Under the pieces are notes generated by a model, which was not told the DNA's origin, did no database searches, and saw only the letters and a program-made list of their open reading frames with translations. DNA of 64,000 bases, from the NCBI RefSeq assembly GCF_009763805.1, contig NZ_CP046803.1:744001-808000 (forward strand). The letters run 5' to 3'. Below are positions 28,647 to 36,609 of the stretch, in pieces. The position numbers were made by a program, and so were the translations under genes. The stretch is from Vibrio cidicii. Its GTDB lineage: Bacteria; Pseudomonadota; Gammaproteobacteria; Enterobacterales; Vibrionaceae. Within the stretch, counting starts at the first letter, position 1; each line of letters opens with the position of its first letter.

Positions 28647-29543
28647 TTAATCACCTACCGCTGGCTTTCTACGCCTAAGCAAAGTGAGTAACTTACCGTC
28701 GGTGCGATACAAGATCAGTGAAAACAAAATCAGGCTACAGCCGACTAACTTACTCAACGTTAAAACCTCACCATACCAGCCGATACTGAGAAACACCGTC
28801 CAAACTGGCTCTAAAATCATGATTAACGCTGCGTTACCCGGATTGATCTGCTTTTGCGCCATGGTTTGCATCACATAGCGCAGTGCGGTCGCCAGTATGG
28901 TGCTGGCGGTAAACCAGCCCCAAATACTCGGCTCGACATGAAGCGGCACGCTTTCAAACAGCGCACTGGCGCTTAAACCAATCAACCCAGTCACAAACAG
29001 TTGAATACAGGTAAGAAGCAAAATAGGTAAGGTCTGCGAATACTTGCTGTTGATATTGAAATGCAACGCTAGCACCACGGCATTAAACAAAAACCATAAC
29101 TGACTGGAGGAGCTTTGCCAGCCATCTTTAAGTGACAAAAACGCCAGTCCCGACATGGCAATCGGCAGTGAGAGCCAAAAAATGCGTTTGGGCTGTTGCC
29201 GAAATAAGATCCACGCAACAAACGGAACCATCAACATCGACAAGCTGAGAATAAACGCCCCTTCACCGAGGGTATCGCTAATTGAAATGGCGTGAATCCA
29301 ACTGATCAGCGCCGTTGCAAGCAGGCAACCGACCAAGGCTGCTGAGCGGATGTCTTGCCAACTCGCGCGGCGCAGCGAGCGAAAACAAAACGGCAGTAAA
29401 CACAGAGAGGCAATAAGAAAGCGCAAACCGACGAAGCCGAACGGCGGTAACCCTTGGATCGTCTCTTTGGAAAAGATCCAGCCAAAAGCGGACAGTATGG
29501 TGGCCATGATCAAGATGGCGGCAGCTTTGCGTTCAGAAGTCAA
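28647..29543 (-). CDS. EamA/DMT superfamily transporter
   Basis: A 298-residue inner-membrane protein with ten hydrophobic segments in two EamA repeats (about 6-135 and 150-285). Family features are FGFVGLRFLIASLCLLPF in TM2 and NPGNAALIMILEPVWTVFLS in TM9, the usual P/E-containing helix. It should export or import a small metabolite; the substrate is unknown. The first ATG at 29543 starts MTSERKAAAIL. It is not in an obvious operon. Confidence 0.87.
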   Translation of the reverse strand: MTSERKAAAILIMATILSAFGWIFSKETIQGLPPFGFVGLRFLIASLCLLPFCFRSLRRASWQDIRSAALVGCLLATALISWIHAISISDTLGEGAFILSLSMLMVPFVAWILFRQQPKRIFWLSLPIAMSGLAFLSLKDGWQSSSSQLWFLFNAVVLALHFNINSKYSQTLPILLLTCIQLFVTGLIGLSASALFESVPLHVEPSIWGWFTASTILATALRYVMQTMAQKQINPGNAALIMILEPVWTVFLSIGWYGEVLTLSKLVGCSLILFSLILYRTDGKLLTLLRRRKPAVGD

Positions 29544-29717
29544 TATGATTACTCGTGCTGTTAGGAAGGCGGTCTTAGCCTCCTTCTCTTGGTTATAAGC
29601 TATTGTTGCAGATACGCAAAAATAGATTGAGCAAGCGACATGATGCCAAAACGTACCGATGCTATCGAGACAAAGGTCGGTTAAATTCTCATTCAGTGAG
29701 AAAGGAAAACGATTAAA

Positions 29718-30200
29718 CTACCAATCGATGTGAATCGGCGTACCCATTTTCACTAAACGGATAAACTCATCCATCTCAGCATTGGTTAGCGCTATGCAGC
29801 CGTTGGTCCAATCGAAACTCTGAATAAATTGAGGTGGGCGCTGTTCGCCGTCACGCAGGCCATGAATTTTGATATCACCACCGGGCGAAACACCCCGTTC
29901 GCGCGCTTGCGCTAAATCGGTTTCATTGGGGTAACTGATGTGCACTGAGCGATAAAACGCGGATTCTTCAGAGACGTAATCCAGCGTGTAATCGCCCTCT
30001 GGGGTGCGGTGATCGCCCTCTTGCTGTTTATGTCCCTGTGGATTTTTGCCTAGCGCAATACGGTATTCGCGGATGACCGTCTCTCCTTGCATCAGATAGA
30101 GGCGGCGTTTGGATTTATCGACTTTAACCAGATCCACCTGCGCCAGTGCTGGCAAGCTCAAAAAGAGCAATAACATCCATACTGCTTTGCTTTTCAACAC
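29718..30200 (-). CDS. L,D-transpeptidase (YkuD family)
   Basis: Periplasmic enzyme that cross-links or anchors on peptidoglycan stem peptides, or a catalytic relative. Signal peptide VLKSKAVWMLLLFLSLPALA, then the YkuD domain: VDLVKVDKSKRRLYLMQG, ALGKNPQGHKQQEGDHRTPEG, IKIHGLRDG and the active-site segment DWTNGCIALTNAEMDEF (catalytic Cys, with His in IHGL). A GTG start at 30200 preceded by GGAAGG gives a normal signal peptide; the longer ATG start would add six acidic or polar residues. Similar to small YafK/ErfK-type proteins. Single-gene unit. Confidence 0.87.
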   Translation of the reverse strand: MLKSKAVWMLLLFLSLPALAQVDLVKVDKSKRRLYLMQGETVIREYRIALGKNPQGHKQQEGDHRTPEGDYTLDYVSEESAFYRSVHISYPNETDLAQARERGVSPGGDIKIHGLRDGEQRPPQFIQSFDWTNGCIALTNAEMDEFIRLVKMGTPIHIDW

Positions 30201-30355
30201 GCACCTTCCATCGCCATCCATGCTATTTGCATACTAATGAAGCAAACAGTATTGGGCAAACTTATTCCACGCAATTTACCCTACCCAACCCCGCCGCATT
30301 CAAGTAATTTATAAACAGAAAACTTTATAAAAACATTAAATTCTGTGAGGTTACT

Positions 30356-31355
30356 ATGGTAAATGTGCTTTTCTATAGTGCAAAAAACTACGACGAAGTC
30401 TCCTTTAATAAAGCCAAAGGCGACCACCCGGTTGAGTATCATTTCCACGATTTTCGCTTAACCAGCAAAACCGCATCACTGGCTAAAAACCACGAGGTGG
30501 TGTGCGCATTCGTCAACGACGATCTTTCTGCGCCAGTTCTTAAGTTACTGGCAGAAGGTGGAACCAAACTGATCGCCATGCGCTGCGCGGGTTTTGACAA
30601 AGTAGACTTGGCAGCGGCAAAAGAATTCGGCCTGCAAGTAGTGCGCGTGCCAGCCTATTCACCAGAAGCGGTCGCCGAGCATGCGGTCGGCATGATGATG
30701 TGTTTAAATCGCCGTCTGCACAAAGCGTATCAGCGCACCCGTGATGCGAACTTCTCGCTTGATGGCTTAGTGGGTTTCAACTTCTACGGTAAAACTGTCG
30801 GCGTGATTGGCTCGGGCAAAATTGGCGTAGCCGCAATGCGTATTTTCAAAGGATTGGGAATGGATATTCTCTGCTACGATCCGTATCCCAACCCTCTCGC
30901 GCTGGAGCTGGGTGCACAATACGTTTCCTTGGATGAGTTGTATGCCAAGTCAGACATCATCAGCCTGCACTGCCCAATGAGCAAAGAGAAACTACCATCT
31001 GCTCAACGAAACCTCGTTTGCCAAAATGAAACGCGGCGTCATGATCATCAACACCAGCCGCGGCGAACTGCTCGATTCGCTTGCCGCCATTGAAGCGCTT
31101 AAACAGGGACAAATTGGCGCGCTCGGTTTGGATGTGTATGACAACGAGAAAGATCTCTTTTTCCAAGACAAATCCAACGATGTGATTGTCGACGATGTTT
31201 TCCGCCGCCTTTCCGCTTGCCACAACGTGTTGTTCACTGGCCATCAGGCCTTTTTAACGCACGAGGCACTCAATAATATCGCCTCGGTGACGCTAAACAA
31301 CATCGACGCCTATTTTTCTGGCACAACCAGCGGCAACGAGTTAATCAGCGAATGA
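30356..31355 (+). pseudogene. ldhA: D-lactate dehydrogenase (fermentative), interrupted by a +1 frameshift
   Basis: Reduces pyruvate to D-lactate with NADH. It matches E. coli LdhA closely: RCAGFDKVDL, RVPAYSPEAVAEHAVGMM, NAD loop [25 protein letters not shown], and the C-terminal [19 protein letters not shown] with the catalytic His. At 30989-30991 an extra A (GAAAC) breaks the frame after MSKE. Removing it restores [17 protein letters not shown], identical in pattern to the family, and yields a ~332-residue enzyme ending at 31355. I regard the break as a probable sequence error. Confidence 0.9.
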
Positions 31356-31435
31356 TAAAATGTCGGGCAGTATAGTAAAGAGCTACGCTTAGCTATGCTA
31401 TACTTCCCGACCATTTCTACCAGAGCCCAGTGTTC

Positions 31436-31792
31436 ATGAGCATAAAAAACGACATCCAGAAGCTGCACAACCGTTTAGACACTTGTCAGCGTAAACTTGA
31501 AACCGCACGTACTCGCGGTGATCAGGAAATGATCACCAAATTCACCAATGAAGTGGATGAACTGTCTAAGTCACTGTCCCAACTCAAGCACAAGCAAAAT
31601 TACGAGCTAAATAAAGAGCGTAAGAGTTTGCTCGACATGCCTTTCTCGCGTGAAATCACCAAAGAAGAGCAAGCAGACATTGGTAAACTGAAAAAACGCG
31701 TCAAAGGCTTGGTCATCGTCCATCCAATGACCAAGATTGGTAAAGAACTGCGTCTGGATGTGATGACAGGCTTTGCGCCAAAAGCGTTTTAA
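31436..31792 (+). CDS. yibL: YibL family ribosome-associated protein
   Basis: A 118-residue protein similar to E. coli YibL, which co-purifies with ribosomes but has no fixed function. The N-terminal half is a coiled coil (QKLHNRLDTCQRKLETARTR). The C-terminal half holds the family signature LLDMPFSREITKEEQADIGKLKKRVKGLVIVHPMTKIG and MTGFAPKAF. I prefer the ATG at 31436 (MSIKND) over a GTG two codons earlier. A terminator follows directly. Confidence 0.88.
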   Translation: MSIKNDIQKLHNRLDTCQRKLETARTRGDQEMITKFTNEVDELSKSLSQLKHKQNYELNKERKSLLDMPFSREITKEEQADIGKLKKRVKGLVIVHPMTKIGKELRLDVMTGFAPKAF

Positions 31793-31810
31793 GCGCGAAG
31801 AGAAAAGAAA

Positions 31811-31841
31811 AGCCTGAGCGACGATCACTCAGGCTTTTTTG
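31811..31841 (+). terminator. Terminator after yibL
   Basis: Stem AGCCTGAG / CTCAGGCT followed by TTTTTTG, 19 bp after the yibL stop. Confidence 0.9.
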
Positions 31842-31884
31842 TTTATCATACCCTCGCCAACGAAAGCATGCTGTTATCGCCCTC

Positions 31885-33093
31885 TTACAAGGCGATAAAA
31901 ATGCCCGCCAAACACGCGCTCATCAAGTTCGCCAACGTGCCCGCCGCAACGGCTTTCAAGCCCATGTTTGCCACATCGCCACGACGCTCTGGCGCCATTA
32001 CGCCAATTGATCCCAACTGGATGGCGATAGAACCGATATTGGCAAAGCCACACAGAGCAAAGGTGACAATCACTTGGCTGTGTTCAGACAAGAGCGCTTT
32101 GTGCTCAACAAAATCGATGAAGGCAACAAACTCATTCATTACGATTTTCTGCCCGATGTAAGAGCCCGCCGCCAACACTTCATGCGCAGGTACACCAATC
32201 AGCCATGCTAAAGGAGAGAAAAGATAACCAAAGATCGCTTGCAATGTGATGCCGCTAAAGCCAAGCAGTTCACCCAGATTTTCCAGCCCAGTGTTGACCA
32301 TCGCGATCACGCTAACAAACGCAATCAACATGGTGCCGACTGCAACCGCGACTTTCATCCCGCCCATCGCGCCGCTAGCTAGCGCATCAATCACATTGCT
32401 TTGATCCGATTTGTCCAGCGCAATGTCGTTGTAATCGCACGGCGTTGCACGCTCAGGAATGATGATTTTCGCCATCAACAAGCTTCCGGGCGCCGCCATG
32501 AAACTGGCCGCAATCAGATATTTAAGCTCAACACCCAAGCCCGCATAGCCGCCAAGCACACTGCCCGCCACCGATGCCATGCCACCGACCATTACTGCAA
32601 ACAACTCCGAACGGGTCATTTTCGGCAAGAAAGGACGGATCAATAAAGGCGACTCACCCTGTGAGAGGAAGATGTTACCGGTCGCAACCAAAGACTCGGC
32701 TTTGCTGGTACCAAGAAATTTCTGAATACCGCCACCGAGAAACTGAATCACCTTCTGCATAATACCAAGATAGTAAAGTGCCGAAATCAGAGCGCTGAAA
32801 AAGATGATGATAGGTAACACACGCACGGCAAAAATAAAGCCTGAAGACGCTAAATCACCAAATAGAAAGGCGATACCTTCATCGGCAAAGCCTAGCAAAC
32901 CGGACACCGCACCACTCAGTGACGCCAGCGCAACTTGTCCCCAAGGAAAATACAGCACCAGCGCAGCAAAACCGACTTGCAGCAGTAAAGCGCGAAACAC
33001 CGTACGCCAGTTAATCGAACGGCGACTTTCAGACAACAAAACCGCGCAGCCAAGAAGGGCCAACACACCCAGAAGACCAAATAGAATACTCAT
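31885..33093 (-). CDS. Concentrative nucleoside transporter (NupC/CNT family)
   Basis: A 402-residue inner-membrane symporter for nucleosides, related to the structurally known V. cholerae CNT. Family segments: GFADEGIAFLFGDL, a re-entrant hairpin with NIFLSQGESPLLIRPFLPKMT, MVGGMASVAGSVLGGYAGLG, and the second hairpin with QKIVMNEFVAFIDF. The ligand-binding GQ.E-type motif reads SQGES here, as in the YeiM/YeiJ branch, so its nucleoside range may differ from classic NupC. It is preceded by an unusually long (~270 nt) leader with structure, described separately. Confidence 0.9.
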   Translation of the reverse strand: MSILFGLLGVLALLGCAVLLSESRRSINWRTVFRALLLQVGFAALVLYFPWGQVALASLSGAVSGLLGFADEGIAFLFGDLASSGFIFAVRVLPIIIFFSALISALYYLGIMQKVIQFLGGGIQKFLGTSKAESLVATGNIFLSQGESPLLIRPFLPKMTRSELFAVMVGGMASVAGSVLGGYAGLGVELKYLIAASFMAAPGSLLMAKIIIPERATPCDYNDIALDKSDQSNVIDALASGAMGGMKVAVAVGTMLIAFVSVIAMVNTGLENLGELLGFSGITLQAIFGYLFSPLAWLIGVPAHEVLAAGSYIGQKIVMNEFVAFIDFVEHKALLSEHSQVIVTFALCGFANIGSIAIQLGSIGVMAPERRGDVANMGLKAVAAGTLANLMSACLAGIFIAL

Positions 33094-33097
33094 GTGA

Positions 33098-33372
33098 AAT
33101 GACCTGCTTAGCGTTTGAAAAAGAGTGGAACGCTGACGAAATCAGCAAAAGAGGGAGCTGCATGAAATGGTGAAGTGTGACACCAAGAGGAGTGAATCAC
33201 AGAGAACATATAGTTCGACATCTTTGTTACCTTATACAAGCTTTGATAAGAAGCTGGTCCGGTCCTTGGGGTCATTCACTCAGGCGTGAGCCTAATTCCG
33301 TGTGACGGCTTGTATGGGTAAGAGCAGCGAACCTCGCTACCCTGAATCCCGTTTAAACGGGTCGCTAGTATA
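33098..33372 (-). promoter_or_regulatory. Long structured 5' leader and promoter of the nucleoside transporter gene (candidate cis-regulatory RNA)
   Basis: Read on the minus strand, a TATACT -10-like box (plus 33367-33372) is followed by an upstream hairpin ACCCGTTTAAACGGG, a second stem GGGTA..TACCC with inner AGCG/CGCT, then TTACCC-ATACAAGC. The last can pair with GCTTGTAT-AAGGTAA ~65 nt downstream, enclosing CCGT/ACGG and AGGC/GCCT hairpins. TACCC is shared by the second stem and the long-range pairing, so the two folds exclude each other, as in riboswitches or attenuators. A CRP-like TGTGATGAATATCTCA (plus 33384-33399) sits upstream. I cannot match it to a known riboswitch class. Confidence 0.45.
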
Positions 33373-33642
33373 GGGAGATTAATGAGATATTCATCACATT
33401 TATTCACGCAAACGTTCAAGCGTTTATAAAACAGACAAAACGCTCTTCCACCATCCTCATAACAATAACAAAAATATGGTTAATGCTGAATTTTACCGCT
33501 CTTTGCGCAACAAATGTGCAAACAAACCAAAATCATCAATTTCTCTTCAATAAACACTCGCCTAACGAAAATTTTGGATATACAATTCGCTTCGGTTTGA
33601 AATGAACCACATCAATATTGAAGCGATGCTTCAACATCCTAT
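33373..33642. other. Non-coding gap between the transporter promoter and tRNA-Leu
   Basis: AT-rich, with no gene. It must hold the tRNA promoter; TTCGGTTTGAAATG and CAATATTGAAG near 33590-33622 are seen, but no boxes are assigned with confidence. Confidence 0.4.
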
Positions 33643-33726
33643 GCCGAGATGGTGAAATTGGTAGACACACTAGCATGAGGTGCTAGCGCCTATGGTGTGA
33701 GGGTTCGAGTCCCTCTCTCGGCACCA
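33643..33726 (+). tRNA. tRNA-Leu (anticodon GAG)
   Basis: Acceptor stem GCCGAGA pairs with TCTCGGC, followed by ACCA encoded in the DNA. The anticodon stem CTAGC/GCTAG encloses loop ATGAGGT, giving anticodon GAG (reads CUC and CUU). A long variable arm (CGCCTATGGTG) and T-arm GGGTTCGAGTCCC confirm a class II leucine tRNA. Confidence 0.95.
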
Positions 33727-33749
33727 TTCCCTTATTAGATAATTTCGAT

Positions 33750-34364
33750 GTGATGCAAGGTATTAAGCAAGCCAGACAGGCTGCAGATGCAAATCAACTT
33801 CTCAGTGAGCTTGCGGTTCACGCTTTGTTGCATCTTGAATTCCGTCGCCTTGCTACCGCTGAACAGCCTCTATCAGTTAAAGACAGTAACGATTTACTGC
33901 AAAAATGGCTCAAGCCTAAGCTGAAAAGCAATCGCTACAAACTGATTAAAAAGCCGCTCAAAACCCTAACCCAGCAAGCCAAAGGCGAACAAGGCAACTT
34001 AGAAAAACTGCTGGAAAAGTGTGTCGGTGCCGAGACACCACCCGCGCAACCGCATCTGGACAGTTACCTGTTGTTGATCAATGAGATCGAGAAAAAACTC
34101 GGGACCACTGTTTTGCTGTCACGCGCTGAAGATGTTGACCTTTCTCATGATGAAAATGGTTGCCTACTGTGTGTGTTGACGCAAAATCTGAACGATCATT
34201 TTGATAGCCAAAACACCTTGATCAAACCCATTTCGATGCTATTTCGTGGCCCGATGAGCCAACGTTCATTGTTCCTTGGCGCAATCTACGCCAACAATAC
34301 CTACGGCTACGCAGTGCAGTACCAAGATGAGCTTTTTGTACGCATTACGCTTGAACTAGCGTAA
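33750..34364 (+). CDS. DUF2913-like hypothetical protein
   Basis: A 204-residue cytosolic protein starting 24 bp after the tRNA gene (GTG at 33750 or ATG at 33753). It is helical at the N-terminus (LLSELAVHALLHLEFRRLA), followed by VKDSNDLLQKWLKPKLKSNRYKL, and a C-terminal beta-rich part (SMLFRGPMSQRSLFLGAIY). I associate this layout with DUF2913, a Vibrio-type family of unknown function, but only tentatively. The position immediately after a tRNA could mean co-transcription or an old integration junction. Confidence 0.55.
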   Translation: MMQGIKQARQAADANQLLSELAVHALLHLEFRRLATAEQPLSVKDSNDLLQKWLKPKLKSNRYKLIKKPLKTLTQQAKGEQGNLEKLLEKCVGAETPPAQPHLDSYLLLINEIEKKLGTTVLLSRAEDVDLSHDENGCLLCVLTQNLNDHFDSQNTLIKPISMLFRGPMSQRSLFLGAIYANNTYGYAVQYQDELFVRITLELA

Positions 34365-34622
34365 CCCCATCACCTCACTTTCTTACACGTCACAATCACC
34401 TCAGCACAATTTCCTTCAATATAAACCCTTAATTTTCAAAAAGATAATCAAGTTTATTCACAAAACACATCACTTAATCTGCGATATGCCCTCAACAATA
34501 TAAAACCAATTAAATGTGCCACAGGTTGCTTAAAGTTGAATTTTCCGATCTAAATCACGCTGCCTCACCTGATTGCTACCTAGTCTAAAGAAAAGAATCA
34601 AATTACCGGATTGCCTACGCTA

Positions 34623-35783
34623 ATGATTGTGAATTTGAAAACCTACTCTTGGCTGTTGTTCCTTTTTTCCGTCGGACTGGCGGTAGCTTTCTTTGCATTT
34701 CCAGATTTTGCCCTCTACTTTGTCGTGCTTTGGCTGATTTGTAGCGCGGGCTTTGTTGCTCTGATTCACATTGCCGCCAACGAGATGGACAGGGAAATCG
34801 GCAGTATTAAGAAGCAAATCGCGTCCGAGCAGTCACAATCCCATAAACAGCACGAGCTTACCGAGCAAGAACATCATATCTGGCATAAGGTGATCCCCAT
34901 TTGGCAGCGACACATCACCAGTTGTAAAGATATATCGGAAAATGCCATTAATGAGTTGTCGAACCGCTTTTCCAATCTGGTCGCTCTGATGGTTCAAACC
35001 CAAGGTGAATCCAGTGCGATTAACGGTCCTCAAAGCCATCACAATATTGAACAGGATAGAGACAAATTAACCACCATCTTTTCGCAGCTAAAAGCGTATG
35101 ACGACGTCACCGACCAGCTATTCACCCAGATAGGATCGCTGGAAAACTTCACTAACGATCTCGACCAAATGGCACTTGCCGTCGCCAATATTGCCAACCA
35201 AACCAATATGCTTGCCCTCAACGCGGCGATAGAAGCAGCCAGAGCAGGTGAAGCAGGACGGGGCTTTGCAGTCGTGGCACAAGAGGTGCGCGATCTCTCA
35301 GCCCAATCAGGCACAACGGGCGATCAAATTGCCAAGAAAATCAATGAAGTAAAAGATGTGATGAGCTCGATATTGGCTTCAGCGTCGTCAACAAAAGATC
35401 AAGAAGATAAAACCCTTGAAGAAAGCGAGCATCACATCCAAGACGTGATTGAGAACTTGGGCGCTTATACGCAATCGCTGCACGACGAAGCCGCGCAACT
35501 GCTGGTCACTCAACAAGAGATTCAACAACAAATTGAGCAAGTGCTGATCGAGTTACAGTTCCAAGACCGAGTGAGCCAAATCTTAAGCCAAATAAGCAAA
35601 AGTATGGATGAGCTCAGTAGCAAGGTGCTCGATCAAGAGACGCCGCTGAGTAAGAAAGATATTGATCAGCTACTAGCCAAAATGAAATCGAGTTACACCA
35701 CGGTGGAAGAACACCAGCAACACGATCCTAAAGCTCGCCATGTAAGCGCATCAGCAGAAAGTGGCTCGGTGAGTTTTTTCTAG
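34623..35783 (+). CDS. Methyl-accepting chemotaxis protein (first gene of che operon)
   Basis: A 386-residue chemoreceptor with two closely spaced membrane segments (about 8-50) and almost no periplasmic domain, so it probably senses at the membrane or in the cytoplasm. No HAMP is evident. The signalling tip is [31 protein letters not shown]. It ends [13 protein letters not shown] without a CheR-binding pentapeptide. After the tip it carries [13 protein letters not shown], a motif shared with CheZ/diheme-like helical proteins. I start at the ATG at 34623. It lies 78 bp before cheY. V. cholerae cluster III also has a comparable receptor. Confidence 0.87.
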   Translation: MIVNLKTYSWLLFLFSVGLAVAFFAFPDFALYFVVLWLICSAGFVALIHIAANEMDREIGSIKKQIASEQSQSHKQHELTEQEHHIWHKVIPIWQRHITSCKDISENAINELSNRFSNLVALMVQTQGESSAINGPQSHHNIEQDRDKLTTIFSQLKAYDDVTDQLFTQIGSLENFTNDLDQMALAVANIANQTNMLALNAAIEAARAGEAGRGFAVVAQEVRDLSAQSGTTGDQIAKKINEVKDVMSSILASASSTKDQEDKTLEESEHHIQDVIENLGAYTQSLHDEAAQLLVTQQEIQQQIEQVLIELQFQDRVSQILSQISKSMDELSSKVLDQETPLSKKDIDQLLAKMKSSYTTVEEHQQHDPKARHVSASAESGSVSFF

Positions 35784-35861
35784 CTCCAATTCAGGGCAAG
35801 AAACAGAGCGCGCAAGCGAGAGAGAGCTTGCAGAATTTCAATTGATTGAAGAGACGACACT

Positions 35862-36230
35862 ATGGCTAAAACAATACTGGTTGTTGACGATTCAACCTCG
35901 ATCCGTCAAGTCGTTGGCATTGCGTTACGTGGTGCTGGCTACGATGTCATTGAAGCAAGCAATGGCAAAGATGCTTTAAGCAAAATGACTGGGAATAAAA
36001 TTCATTTGATCATCAGCGATGTCAACATGCCTGTTATGGATGGCATTGCGTTTCTCAAAGAGATCAAACAGCACCCTCGCTACAAGTTCACGCCCGTTAT
36101 CATGCTGACTACCGAAGCAGGTCAAGACAAGATGTCTGAAGGCCGAACTGCCGGAGCCAAAGCGTGGATTGTGAAGCCGTTTCAACCCCCCAAAATGTTG
36201 GATGCGGTTGCCAAACTTGTTCTACCTTAG
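35862..36230 (+). CDS. cheY: Chemotaxis response regulator CheY
   Basis: A 122-residue single receiver domain. Acidic pair Asp9-Asp10 (LVVDDSTS), phospho-acceptor Asp53 (IISDVNMPVMDG), Thr in MLTTEAG and Lys in WIVKPFQPP are all present, so it can be phosphorylated by the CheA encoded two genes downstream. Whether it binds the flagellar motor is uncertain; in V. cholerae only one of several CheY proteins does. A ribosome site is weak (GAAGAGACGAC). Confidence 0.93.
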   Translation: MAKTILVVDDSTSIRQVVGIALRGAGYDVIEASNGKDALSKMTGNKIHLIISDVNMPVMDGIAFLKEIKQHPRYKFTPVIMLTTEAGQDKMSEGRTAGAKAWIVKPFQPPKMLDAVAKLVLP

Positions 36231-36283
36231 CGCTCTATCGCGCTGTTTCCCCTTTGAGTAGGGATACAAGGAAAGGAAGCCCA

Positions 36284-36607
36284 ATGACGATAGCAATAAA
36301 AGCCGAGCAAGGTCATGCACAGGTGAGCATTCAAGACGAGCTAACCATTTACAGTGCCGCCGAAATGAAACAAGCCCTCTTCGAGGCCTTGTGTCAGTTC
36401 GATTCACTAGAAGTTGATCTTGAAGCTATCAATGAGATTGACACTGCCGGCGTTCAGCTTCTGCTGATGCTTCGAAATGAATCTGTTCGACTGGAAAAAA
36501 AGGTGCAGTTAACTAAGCACAGCACCGCCGTGATTGATGTACTCGAAACACTCAATCTTGTTGCCGCTCTCGGTGACCCTATTTTGTTGCCAGCAGGAGA
36601 AAAATAA
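36284..36607 (+). CDS. STAS-domain protein of the che operon
   Basis: A 107-residue anti-sigma-factor-antagonist-type STAS domain: VSIQDELTIYSAAEMKQALFEAL, then VDLEAINEIDTAGVQLLLMLRNES, where the phosphorylatable position (D-S/T-A-G) is a Thr. Start at 36284 with AAGGAAG upstream. It overlaps nothing and ends 2 bp before cheA, so expression is tightly coupled. STAS proteins in che clusters are common in this layout but poorly studied; a role as phosphorylated scaffold or regulator is inferred. Confidence 0.82.
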   Translation: MTIAIKAEQGHAQVSIQDELTIYSAAEMKQALFEALCQFDSLEVDLEAINEIDTAGVQLLLMLRNESVRLEKKVQLTKHSTAVIDVLETLNLVAALGDPILLPAGEK

Positions 36608-36609
36608 CC

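Noticed and set aside
34490..34560. Possible sigma-54 promoter (GTGCCACAGGTTGC) before the che operon
   Set aside because: The essential GG at -24 is missing; only the TTGC half fits.
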